A stretch of DNA of 64,000 bases from Phocaeicola paurosaccharolyticus JCM 15092. Its GTDB lineage: Bacteria; Bacteroidota; Bacteroidia; Bacteroidales; Bacteroidaceae. Within the stretch, counting starts at the first letter, position 1, and every line of letters starts with the position of its first letter. Positions 37,905 through 46,747 of the stretch are shown here, piece after piece. The notes under the pieces are model-generated. The model was not told the DNA's origin, ran no database searches, and worked only from the letters and a program-made list of their open reading frames with translations. The stretch is taken from positions 62,001 to 126,000 of the forward strand of contig NZ_BAJR01000003.1 in assembly GCF_000613805.1 (NCBI RefSeq). The letters are read 5' to 3'. Made by a program: the position numbers and the translations under genes.

Positions 37905-39095
37905 TCAAAATCTTTCAATAATTTCCATACACATTCTTCCATTGTGATATGGGCACTTCCAAAATCCAGCCTTATCATCTTTACGGTTTACCTCTCCATT
38001 ATCAGAAATACTCCAATACCACTCTCCATTGTCATAGTCTATCAGGTTATTCTTTATGAACTCCCAGCATTTTATGGCTTTTGATAGGTATGCATCATCA
38101 TTGGTATGCTGATACATATTAAGGTAGCCGATAACAGTTTCTGCCTGAACCCACCAATGTGAGTCTCTATCTGTAGTACCTTTTTCAAGGTTCTTCTCGT
38201 AAATCATTGAGCCTTTTGTTGTTAACCCTTGAGATGCAGCATCGGCTATCTTCTTTATGATTGGAAGGATCTTATTTTTTAAGTCTTTATCTTCAAGAAC
38301 AGAGACTGCTTCATCAATAAGCCAAGAAGCCTCTATGTCATGGCCATATGATACAATTCTATATTTACTGTTCCAATTATCATCGAAGAAGAGGTTAAGA
38401 TGACTGGTCTCTTTATCCAAAATCTTATCAGTAAATATATCTATCAGATTTCTAATCTGCCTCTCTAACCTCTCATCTTTCCATACACGATAGAGATTTG
38501 TATATGGTTCAAGAATATGCAGATGAGTATTCATTGTCTTTCTTTCATTTGCATCTTTTTCGCTCAGACGCATGTCGTCTATCTCGTTCCACTCTCTTGT
38601 AAGTGCTTCACAATAACCGTTTTTATCATTGTCAAAGCTGTACTTCTCAATGCTTTCGAAAAGAGATATTGCATAATCAAGTGTTTCAGTATCAGATGTA
38701 GCTCTATAATATTCGCTTAGTCCGTATATAGCAAAGCCTATTGCATAAATCTGCTTCTTTGTATCTTTTGGCTCTCCATTATCTTTGAGTGACCAGTAAA
38801 TTCCACCGAATTCTTTATCGAAAAAACCATTTATGATTACTCTTTTAGCGCGGGTAGCCATTTGAAGGTACTCAGGTTTCTTGAACAGTCTATATGCGGC
38901 TGAGAATGTCCACAATATTCTGGCATTTAGTATAGCTCCTTTATCTGCTCCCTTAATATGATTATCATTGCCATCTATCCTGCCGTAGAATCCACCCTGT
39001 ACATCGGTCATCTTTTCTATCCAATATGGCAATATGTTATCAAGCAAAGTTTCATTGACTTCACTCTTTAACGTGGTTATTATATTCTCATTCAT
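37905..39095 (-). CDS. Cellobiose/mannobiose 2-epimerase (AGE superfamily)
   Basis: The product has 396 residues, cytoplasmic, an alpha/alpha-barrel of the N-acylglucosamine 2-epimerase superfamily. Conserved parts are GGFYGRIDGNDNHIKGADKGAILNARILWTFSAAY, SYGHDIEASWLIDEA, DRDSHWWVQAETVIGYLNMYQ and GFWKCPYHNGRMCMEII (read in parts), with His residues expected at the active site. It converts beta-1,4-mannobiose to mannosylglucose, the substrate of the GH130 phosphorylase encoded two genes upstream. The gene order matches the mannan operon described in Bacteroides fragilis (mannanase, phosphorylase, transporter, epimerase). It lies 4 bases after the transporter gene. Confidence 0.92.
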   Translation of the reverse strand: MNENIITTLKSEVNETLLDNILPYWIEKMTDVQGGFYGRIDGNDNHIKGADKGAILNARILWTFSAAYRLFKKPEYLQMATRAKRVIINGFFDKEFGGIYWSLKDNGEPKDTKKQIYAIGFAIYGLSEYYRATSDTETLDYAISLFESIEKYSFDNDKNGYCEALTREWNEIDDMRLSEKDANERKTMNTHLHILEPYTNLYRVWKDERLERQIRNLIDIFTDKILDKETSHLNLFFDDNWNSKYRIVSYGHDIEASWLIDEAVSVLEDKDLKNKILPIIKKIADAASQGLTTKGSMIYEKNLEKGTTDRDSHWWVQAETVIGYLNMYQHTNDDAYLSKAIKCWEFIKNNLIDYDNGEWYWSISDNGEVNRKDDKAGFWKCPYHNGRMCMEIIERF

Positions 39096-39099
39096 ATTA

Positions 39100-40506
39100 C
39101 TAATAGTTTTCTCTCCTTGTCTTGAGTTGTTCAGTTACATCCTTCATCTTCTTATCACCAAGTGGATAGAATATGAGAGCTACTACAGCTATAAGGCATG
39201 ATAAGCCAGGCAACCAGCTCATAAGCATATTAAGTCCGAAAAGTGCTCCGTCGTTCTGTGCAGAATTTAATGCAGTGTTATATCCATAATAAGAGAGTAG
39301 CCATAATATAAGAGCACTTCCGAAGGCTCCTCCGAATTTCTGTGCCATTGTTGATGATGAGAAGATAAGTCCGGTAGAGCTTCTTCCATTCTTTAGTTCA
39401 GAGTAGTCGGCAACATCGGCATACATACTCCAAAGAAGAGGAAATGTCATACCTGCCATAATGGAAATAAGGATTTGAAGCGATAGGTATAGCCAACTCC
39501 CGGATGCATAAAAGAATACAATACTCAAAATAGCAGCCATAGACATAGCAAACATATAGGTATATTTCTTACCAATAAATGATGATATAGGAACTGCTAA
39601 TATTACACCTATCATATTGGCTATCTCGCCAACTGCTAAATATACACCTGTAGTTAACCTTATTTCATTTCCTTCATTAGTGATCCAAAGTATATTATTA
39701 TCTCCAACATAGTTCTGGAAGAAATATGCAGCAGCTCCTCCTCTGATAGAGTTAAAGAGCAGTGCTGATATTGCAACAAGAAGAAGTATCCACCAAGGGC
39801 CATTGCATCCTAATGCTTTAACATCTTTCAATACAGAACGATCTTCTTGGTTATTGTTTACCACTCTCTCTCTTGTCCATAAGAAGCATAATACAAAGAT
39901 AATGGCACATATAATGCCTATAACAATCATTGCAAGTTGCCATGAGGTCTGCTCAGAGTGAAGACGTGCAGCTGCATCCATATCTGGTGTCGCCTTGTTG
40001 AAGCAACAGCAAAGAGGTTCAAAGATTGCGATTGCAATAAAACTTCCTGCATAAGCAAAAAACATTCTGAAGGATGAAAATACGGTCTTCTCTTCAGGTT
40101 TGTCAGTCATGACGCCAAGCATAGCTCCATAAGGAACGTTGATAGCTGTGTATATTGTCATCATCAATATATATGTCACATAGGCATATATGAGCTTACC
40201 GGTATAGGAGAAGTCAGGCGTACTGAAGGTCAATATACCTGCTATTGCAAAAGGAACAGCAACCCAAAGTAGGTAAGGTCGGTATCTTCCCCATTTAGTA
40301 CTTGTCCTATCTGCAATTATTCCCATTATAGGGTCAGATACCGCATCCCATAATTTGGAGATAAGAAGCAGAAGTGCTCCATCAGCTAGTGAAAGACCAA
40401 AAACGTTTGAATAGAAGAATGGAAGATAGTATGAAAATATCTTCCAAAACATAGAGGAGGACATGTCGCCAAATCCATAACCGATTTTCTCCTTTAAAGA
40501 TGCCAT
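39100..40506 (-). CDS. GPH-type sugar/cation symporter for mannan oligosaccharides
   Basis: The product has 468 residues with about twelve membrane segments. The N-terminus has KEKIGYGFGDMSSSMFWKIFSYYLPFFYSNVFGLS and AVSDPIMGIIADRTSTKWGRYRPYLLW (read in parts), which are hallmarks of glycoside-pentoside-hexuronide symporters of the major facilitator superfamily. It likely brings mannobiose or mannosylglucose across the inner membrane. It is encoded between the GH130 phosphorylase (1-base gap) and the epimerase (4-base gap), so all are translated from one message. Confidence 0.9.
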   Translation of the reverse strand: MASLKEKIGYGFGDMSSSMFWKIFSYYLPFFYSNVFGLSLADGALLLLISKLWDAVSDPIMGIIADRTSTKWGRYRPYLLWVAVPFAIAGILTFSTPDFSYTGKLIYAYVTYILMMTIYTAINVPYGAMLGVMTDKPEEKTVFSSFRMFFAYAGSFIAIAIFEPLCCCFNKATPDMDAAARLHSEQTSWQLAMIVIGIICAIIFVLCFLWTRERVVNNNQEDRSVLKDVKALGCNGPWWILLLVAISALLFNSIRGGAAAYFFQNYVGDNNILWITNEGNEIRLTTGVYLAVGEIANMIGVILAVPISSFIGKKYTYMFAMSMAAILSIVFFYASGSWLYLSLQILISIMAGMTFPLLWSMYADVADYSELKNGRSSTGLIFSSSTMAQKFGGAFGSALILWLLSYYGYNTALNSAQNDGALFGLNMLMSWLPGLSCLIAVVALIFYPLGDKKMKDVTEQLKTRRENY

Positions 40507-40507
40507 T

Positions 40508-41689
40508 TTACTTGTTTAATATTTTTAGATTATTGTCAACCAATCTCTTTATATTATCAACTGAGGCTTTAGTTGTCAGACCATCTTGTGGTGTGTTCAT
40601 GCAATAGTCAATAAGCTTATCGATAGTAGAAGTAGCAACATGCATTCTAGTATCAGAAGAGGCATAGTAAATATATACTTTTCCATCTTCATCTGCAATC
40701 CATCCATTAGTAAAAAGTACATTTGACACATCACCAATTCTCTCTTCACCCTCAGGAGCCATAAAATATCCTGATGGAGCAGCTATAATCTTTGTAGGAT
40801 CTTCAAGAGATGTCATATACATATATAAAACATATCTTAATCCTGCAGCACATCCTCTCACTCCGTGCGCTAGGTGTAACCATCCTTTTTCAGTCTTAAT
40901 AGGATGAGGGCCCTCTCCATTTTTGACCTCCTTTATGGTGTGGTAAAATCTATAATCTATTATCTTTTCATCTTTTACAACAGCATTAGTGATGTCATCT
41001 ATTAAAGCCCAACCGATACCACCGCCGCTGCCGGCATCGATGAATCCATCTTGTGGTCGGGTGTATAGTGCATATTTACCGTCTACAAATTCAGGGTGTA
41101 GTACAACATTTCTCTGCTGGCGTTTTGACTTCAAATCAGGAAGTCTCTCCCAGTTGATAAGATCTTTAGTACGTGCTATACCAGCTGTGGCTGTAGCAGA
41201 AGAGAGATCACCTTTTGGGGCATTATTGTCATATCTTTCAGCGCAGAAAATGCCATAAATCCATCCATCCTCATGAGCTGTAAGTCGCATGTCATAAATA
41301 TTTGTTGCAGGGATAATATCTTCAGGCATAGTGACAGGATAGTCCCAAAAGCGGAATTTGTCTATACCGTTTGGACTCTCTGCAATAGCGAAGAATGACT
41401 TTCTATCAGCACCCTCAACTCTTACCACTAAAATATATTTACCATTATATTTGATAGCTCCGGAGTTCATGGTAGCATTGATGCCATTCCTCTCCATCAA
41501 ATATGGATTTGTCTCTTGATTAAAGTCATATTTCCATATCAATGGAGTATGTTTGTTGGTGAGAACAGGATTCTTATAACGATTGTAAACGCCGTTACTT
41601 TCCTCTACTATCTCATTTTTCTTTTGTATTAACGATTCATGATGAGTGAATAGCTCCTTAATTCTCTTGTTATATTCTATTGAGTTCAT
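40508..41689 (-). CDS. 4-O-beta-D-mannosyl-D-glucose phosphorylase (GH130)
   Basis: The product has 393 residues, cytoplasmic, a five-bladed propeller of the GH130 family. The segments [45 protein letters not shown] (read in parts), [25 protein letters not shown] with the probable catalytic Asp of YDMRLT, and [18 protein letters not shown] match subfamily 1. It phosphorolyses mannosylglucose to alpha-mannose 1-phosphate and glucose. The epimerase and mannanase neighbours fit this subgroup rather than mannosyl-GlcNAc phosphorylases. Confidence 0.92.
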   Translation of the reverse strand: MNSIEYNKRIKELFTHHESLIQKKNEIVEESNGVYNRYKNPVLTNKHTPLIWKYDFNQETNPYLMERNGINATMNSGAIKYNGKYILVVRVEGADRKSFFAIAESPNGIDKFRFWDYPVTMPEDIIPATNIYDMRLTAHEDGWIYGIFCAERYDNNAPKGDLSSATATAGIARTKDLINWERLPDLKSKRQQRNVVLHPEFVDGKYALYTRPQDGFIDAGSGGGIGWALIDDITNAVVKDEKIIDYRFYHTIKEVKNGEGPHPIKTEKGWLHLAHGVRGCAAGLRYVLYMYMTSLEDPTKIIAAPSGYFMAPEGEERIGDVSNVLFTNGWIADEDGKVYIYYASSDTRMHVATSTIDKLIDYCMNTPQDGLTTKASVDNIKRLVDNNLKILNK

Positions 41690-41691
41690 AT

Positions 41692-42791
41692 TTATTTGTG
41701 TATCTTTTTATTTATGTCATTTAGGAAAAGAGTTTTCTTATCATTATAGAAAGAGATAAAATTGTCTGCTGATTTTTGTCCTGGATATGGAGCGTAATAG
41801 TGATTTACCTTCTCTCTGGCATTTCTCCATACAACCATATAAGAAATAGGATATCTGTTTATTATTGGCATGAGAACCTCAGTCCACCATGTAGAGTCTG
41901 GTATTGCCTCAAATCCTGTCTCTGTAAGAGCTATAGGCTTTTTATGCTCTTCACCGGCTTGCTTTAGTATATTAAGAGCTTTGTCTAACTCCTTTTTATA
42001 AACCTCTTTATCAAACTGGTAGGTGTCTACTCCCAATATGTCTATTATATCATCACCTGGATATCTTTCAAAATATTCATCTGTGTTGTTGTATTCACTG
42101 CCCGGACTGTATGCAAAGGCTACATTATCGACTCCTCTCTCTCTCATCATCTCATATGTCATCCTCCATAAAGCTTTGTACTCGTCGGCAGTGCAGAGTT
42201 TCTTTCCCCACCAGAACCAACTTCCTGTATGTTCGTGCCATGGTCGGAAGATCACAGCTATTTTTTTACCATTTTCGTCCTTTAATGAGTTTATGAAGTC
42301 ACAAAGCCTTCCTATCCATAGTTTAAATTTGGAATGGTTTTCACCGCCGGGAAGAATAGATGATACAACCTTATTGCTGCTTACATCCCAAGCATCTTTT
42401 CCTGTTAATGGATTATCAAGATGCCAGCTTAGTGTAACTATACCTCCTCTTTTATCTTGATTTAAAATTTCTCTATGGATTTTTGAGAAAGCTACGTTGT
42501 CCAGGCTTTTTTCATTACCTAATTCAATATGACCCAAGTCGAAGCTTATCATTGAAGGATAATCACCACATACACTCTTCACATCCGATCTTCCTTCGTC
42601 TCCTTCCCATCCTATACCGTATAGTGTATCGTCGTGATGACCGAAGAGATATCCTTTTTGAGGAATCTTCTTAAGGAAACCAATAACTTTTTTTAATTCC
42701 GGAGATCTGTTATCTTGTATTTTTTTTGCTTCAGAATTAAAATGGTCATCGCACATAAAAATGTAAATAATATTATCTTGGTGATTTTCAT
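41692..42791 (-). CDS. GH26 endo-beta-1,4-mannanase, frameshift inside the signal peptide
   Basis: The intact catalytic frame runs 41692-42756 (354 residues, [12 protein letters not shown]...), but its first residues are not a signal peptide. The adjacent frame from an ATG at 42791 reads [17 protein letters not shown], a good signal peptide. Adding one T to the TTTT run (A-run at 42739-42742 on the plus strand) joins it to [13 protein letters not shown] and gives a 366-residue secreted enzyme. The catalytic acid/base is Glu187 in [15 protein letters not shown] and the nucleophile Glu291 in LTETG (corrected numbering). It hydrolyses mannan, releasing mannobiose for the operon's epimerase and phosphorylase. 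It is the first gene of the four-gene operon. A -7-like TAATTTTG on the minus strand lies at 42821-42828. Confidence 0.9.
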
Positions 42792-42820
42792 CGTATATAA
42801 TTTATATAATAGATTTATGG

Positions 42821-42828
42821 CAAAATTA
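42821..42828 (-). promoter_or_regulatory. -7 promoter element of the mannan operon
   Basis: On the minus strand the bases read TAATTTTG (TAnnTTTG), 29 bases before the corrected GH26 start at 42791. Its position supports that start. I found no clear -33 match. Confidence 0.4.
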
Positions 42829-42985
42829 ATGCATACTCTTTTATATAAATAGTATAATTTTATCAAAAGACAATACTAAAAAAAGATGCATAATTATTGT
42901 TTATCCATCTTATTTTAAATGTTATTATTCCCAATATCCATTTGAATAAAATACGCCTAAATCATTATGAATAGTGTTTCTAAAT

Positions 42986-43027
42986 TTTCAGTTATCATTT
43001 ATTCTAACTAGATTTGTGACAAATCTA
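42986..43027 (+). promoter_or_regulatory. Promoter with overlapping 19-bp palindromic operator
   Basis: TAGATTTG at 43009-43016 is a TAnnTTTG -7 element, with TTTC at 42986-42989 19 bases upstream. The -7 is the left half of a perfect palindrome, TAGATTTGTGACAAATCTA, at 43009-43027, just before the start codon at 43033. A repressor bound there would block initiation. Confidence 0.5.
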
Positions 43028-43032
43028 TATGC

Positions 43033-44766
43033 ATGAAAAAATATATATTTAATAGTGGTAAACCTATACTTTTTATTGAAGGTACCATTTTGTTTCTGAT
43101 ACTTTCTTTTGTGTTCTATGTTGTAGGTTATTATAATTTCTGTTATCTGGAGCAGTGGAATACTTTCATATTCAGCAAAGAAGCTTACAGCGATATTTTG
43201 TTTCAACCAGGAGGAGCAATTCAGGTACTTTCTAATTTTATAGTTCAACTATTTGTTCATCCTCTATCTGGCATTTTTATTTCAGCATTTATCCTTACAT
43301 GCCTTGCTCTAGCGTTATCCTGCATTCTTTATAAGTGGAGTAGAAACCGAGCTTCTTTTCCTATCTCTCTTTTTCCTGTAGCCTCGCTTATATTCTTGCA
43401 TTATAATGTAAATTATAGTTATTCCGGAACTTTGGCTATTTTGTTGATGCTTGCTTTTCTTAGTCTCTATCTTTCAATCAATAAATTTTCTTACCGTTTT
43501 GTATATTCAGTTATATCTTTACTGCTGATATACCAGTTGGCAGGTCCTATAGCCTCTCTTTATGGTACTATTTTGATAATAATGGAGCTTTCAAATTTAA
43601 AGTGGAAATCACTTTTCATACTTATATTACCACTAATCCTACTTACAACAGTATATTTTTCTCTTAAGCAGGGGGTGGTAGGAGAGTGGAAGCAACTTCT
43701 ACTTCCTGATGGGTACTTTACATTAAGACTTCATCCTGGCAATATAATATATATGCCTTGGATTATTATATCATCTGTCTTTGTACTATGCGGCATTAGC
43801 AAACTGTTTGAGTTAAAGAAGAAATGGATGGTTATTTCTGCTAATGTCATTGTATTTGTTGCTGCGGCTGTTTTTACTCAAACAGGAATCAAAAAATATG
43901 TTGATAGTAAAAGTGAAATTTTCAAAGAACTAAACTATTATGCAAGCAACAGTCAATGGGATAAGATTATTGAGAGATGCGGCAATATACCAATAAACAA
44001 TCTTCTTTATCAGAACTACCTTAATATAGCTCTTGCGGAGAAGGGCATGTTGGCTGATAACCTTTTTAAGGAACCTTGTTATGATATACAGACGATTTAT
44101 GTTGTAAGTAACAAAACACCATATATTTCGGCTCTTTTGAGTGATATATATTTCTCCATGGGTCATATTTCACTGTCTCAACGTACAGCTTTCGAAGCAA
44201 ATGAGGGGGTAGGCAATTTTTCACCACGTATGCTAAAACGCTTGGTACAAACAAATATCATTTATGGGGCTTATGGGGTGGCGGATAAATATCTTGATCT
44301 GCTAGACAATACAATGTTTTATAAGGAGTGGGCTGAATCATATAGAAAATTCCTTTGGAATGATGCAGTTGTTGAGGCTGATCCTATATTGGGCGCTAAG
44401 AGAAGATGTCTCTTCCCTGACAATCGTTTTGCTGGAATAAATGGTTTAGATGATGATTTGAAGCAGATAGCCATACAAAATCCATCTCACAAAATAACAG
44501 TGCAATATTTGGGGTCTCTATATCTTCTATTTAAAGATTTACCTCGTTTTATGCAGACTATGGAACAGTTCTATGGTACAAAAGCATTACCATCGCCATT
44601 ACCTCTCTATTTTCAGGAGGCTGTAGTTGCATATGCATCAGGAGATGACAAGATATTAAAGAAATATCAGATAGATGATGCTGTTGTGAAGCGCTATGAG
44701 TCATTCAAAAAAGAGCCACTTCAGCAGCCAAAAAGCTTATGGCATTTTTTAAAGTTCAGAATCTAA
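43033..44766 (+). CDS. Multi-pass membrane protein of the DUF6057 type
   Basis: The product has 577 residues. About nine to ten hydrophobic segments fill residues 12-300 (for example ILFIEGTILFLILSFVFYVVGYY near the N-terminus). A soluble C-terminal part of about 280 residues follows, rich in short paired helices (WDKIIERCGNIPINNLLYQNYLNIALAEKGML, read in parts) like tetratricopeptide repeats. I recognise the arrangement from Bacteroidales proteins of unknown function (DUF6057) but know no activity. The stop is 12 bases before the TolB-like lipoprotein, so the two probably act together at the envelope. Confidence 0.7.
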   Translation: MKKYIFNSGKPILFIEGTILFLILSFVFYVVGYYNFCYLEQWNTFIFSKEAYSDILFQPGGAIQVLSNFIVQLFVHPLSGIFISAFILTCLALALSCILYKWSRNRASFPISLFPVASLIFLHYNVNYSYSGTLAILLMLAFLSLYLSINKFSYRFVYSVISLLLIYQLAGPIASLYGTILIIMELSNLKWKSLFILILPLILLTTVYFSLKQGVVGEWKQLLLPDGYFTLRLHPGNIIYMPWIIISSVFVLCGISKLFELKKKWMVISANVIVFVAAAVFTQTGIKKYVDSKSEIFKELNYYASNSQWDKIIERCGNIPINNLLYQNYLNIALAEKGMLADNLFKEPCYDIQTIYVVSNKTPYISALLSDIYFSMGHISLSQRTAFEANEGVGNFSPRMLKRLVQTNIIYGAYGVADKYLDLLDNTMFYKEWAESYRKFLWNDAVVEADPILGAKRRCLFPDNRFAGINGLDDDLKQIAIQNPSHKITVQYLGSLYLLFKDLPRFMQTMEQFYGTKALPSPLPLYFQEAVVAYASGDDKILKKYQIDDAVVKRYESFKKEPLQQPKSLWHFLKFRI

Positions 44767-44778
44767 AATAAAAAACAG

Positions 44779-46245
44779 ATGAGAAATATAAAATGTATTT
44801 CAGCTATTATAGGTTTAGCACTATTATCGGGATGTGCCGATAGGGTGAACGTTGACTCTCATATTAATTCTGCTCCCCCAATCTTTCCGGATTATACTGA
44901 TGTTACACTTCCCCCAAATATAGCTCCACTTTGTTTCAGCATGCCTGATAGCTGTGGAGTAGCCCAATTTAGAGCAATATATCGTAGTGGAGATGAAGAG
45001 ATTGTGGTTAAAGATAATGACGGGCAGTTTGCCATAGGTCAGTCTGACTGGAATAACCTAAAGAGAGCATCATCAAAGATAAGAGTGACTATTCAGGCTA
45101 AGAAAGGTGATAAATGGATAGAATATGCTCCTTTCAATTTGTATATTGCTAAAGATCGTATTGATCAATATATAGTCTATCGACTTATTGAACCGGGTTA
45201 TGAAACTTGGAATGAGATGGGAATATACCAACGTAACCTTGAAGATTATGAACAGAGTGCGATAATTACAAATAAGATGACCGGATATGGATGTATGAAT
45301 TGTCATGCTTTCTGTAAGAACAGCCCTGAAAAGATGCTTTTTCATATGAGGTCTGATTATGGAGGTACATACATAGTAGGAGAGAATAGTTTCAAGAAGT
45401 TGAATACAAAGACTCCACAGACTATATCAGCTTTGGTATATCCATCATGGCACCCTTCTGGTAATTATGTAGCTTTCTCTGTAAATAATACCAAACAGAT
45501 GTTCCATACTACTGATAGAAATAGGGTAGAGGTATTTGATAATGCTTCGGATGTAGTAGTATATGATGTTAAAAAGGATGAGATAGTATCATCTCCGTTA
45601 CTTATGTCAGATCGTGCCTTTGAAACTTTCCCTGCTTTCTCACCAGATGGAAAGACTCTCTATTTCTGCTCAGCCGATAGTTTGGAGATACCAGCTAAGT
45701 ATGACAAGGTGAAATATAGCCTTTGTTCTATAAGCTTTGATGAGAAAACACGCTCATTTGGTAATGTTGTAGATACTCTATATAATGCACGTGAGGGTAA
45801 GAGCGTATCATTCCCACGAGTTTCTCCTGATGGAAAATATCTTATGTTTACTCTTTCTGCTTATGGTAATTTCTCAATATGGCATAAAGATGCAGACCTT
45901 TACCTTGTAAATCTAAAGAATAAACAGGTTTCTCCATTAAGCGAACTAAATAGTAAAGATACAGAGAGCTATCACTCATGGAGCAGTAATGGTAGATGGG
46001 TAGTATTTAGTAGTAGACGAATTGATGGCCTTTATACTCGTCCTTTCATCGCTTATATAGATAAAAATGGCAAGGCTCATAAGCCATTCCTTTTGCCACA
46101 GAAAGAGAAAGATTACTATACATTCTTGATGAAGTCATACAATATACCTGAATTTACAACAGGAAAGGTTAAGGTAGATCAATATGTTACAAGTAAGATA
46201 GCAAAGAAGGATAAAGGTACAGACCTAAAATTTAGTTACAAATAA
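44779..46245 (+). CDS. TolB-like PD40 propeller lipoprotein with a CxxCH motif
   Basis: The product has 488 residues. The lipobox ALLSGC puts the lipidated Cys near residue 19. Residues 20-170 form an Ig-like front part. Then GYGCMNCHAFCKN (about 172-184) contains CMNCH, the heme c attachment pattern. From about 215 on are propeller blades: YPSWHPSGNYVAFSVN, FPAFSPDGKTLYFCSA, FPRVSPDGKYLMFTLS, YHSWSSNGRWVVFSSR. Function is unknown; the pairing with the upstream membrane protein suggests an envelope complex. The CxxCH could bind heme or another metal, or be a disulfide; the sequence alone does not decide. Confidence 0.75.
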   Translation: MRNIKCISAIIGLALLSGCADRVNVDSHINSAPPIFPDYTDVTLPPNIAPLCFSMPDSCGVAQFRAIYRSGDEEIVVKDNDGQFAIGQSDWNNLKRASSKIRVTIQAKKGDKWIEYAPFNLYIAKDRIDQYIVYRLIEPGYETWNEMGIYQRNLEDYEQSAIITNKMTGYGCMNCHAFCKNSPEKMLFHMRSDYGGTYIVGENSFKKLNTKTPQTISALVYPSWHPSGNYVAFSVNNTKQMFHTTDRNRVEVFDNASDVVVYDVKKDEIVSSPLLMSDRAFETFPAFSPDGKTLYFCSADSLEIPAKYDKVKYSLCSISFDEKTRSFGNVVDTLYNAREGKSVSFPRVSPDGKYLMFTLSAYGNFSIWHKDADLYLVNLKNKQVSPLSELNSKDTESYHSWSSNGRWVVFSSRRIDGLYTRPFIAYIDKNGKAHKPFLLPQKEKDYYTFLMKSYNIPEFTTGKVKVDQYVTSKIAKKDKGTDLKFSYK

Positions 46246-46263
46246 CATTAATATAATCATATC

Positions 46264-46301
46264 AATGGATTCTAATTATCAATAATTGGAATCCATTTTT
46301 T
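46264..46301 (+). terminator. Rho-independent terminator after the TolB-like gene
   Basis: ATGGATTCTAATTAT at 46264-46278 pairs with ATAATTGGAATCCAT at 46282-46296 (one G-U pair), followed by TTTTT. Confidence 0.75.
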
Positions 46302-46663
46302 ATATCCTTTTATAACCATTAGTAGTCCATATGGCAATTAAGCTATAAGTTAATATCCTACTTTAATGTATATTAAACAAATCGGAAACATAACGTAGTC
46401 TATCCTCTCTGTCTAATAATATCCACTTCGCCTGTTAATATATTTATTGAATAGCAAAACACTGCTCCACATATTTGCTTTATTATCTACACTTCATTTG
46501 TATAATCTAACCATCCACACATGTTTTATCTATATAAGGTATCACCATAGAAATTGTTAAATAGAAGTTTAGCAACCATGTTGAACATTCAGTTGTTTTA
46601 TTTAAAGCATAATTATAGTAATCATTAGAGATATAAACTGCTAAACTTATAGAAAGGATTGCA
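46302..46663. other. Non-coding stretch between convergent genes
   Basis: About 360 AT-rich bases lie between the terminators of the TolB-like gene and of the second SusD gene. I see no convincing open frame, repeat or RNA. Confidence 0.5.
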
Positions 46664-46664
46664 C

Positions 46665-46704
46665 AAAAAAGAAGGGGCTTCCCAATAAATTAGGAAACCC
46701 CTTC
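46665..46704 (-). terminator. Rho-independent terminator of the second SusCD unit
   Basis: On the minus strand GAAGGGGTTTCC (46704-46693) pairs with GGAAGCCCCTTC (46682-46671), with one mismatched or wobble position, followed by TTTTTT. Confidence 0.85.
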
Positions 46705-46747
46705 AGCTCTTAAAAACTAATATCCTATTGACATTAAATTCTAAATA

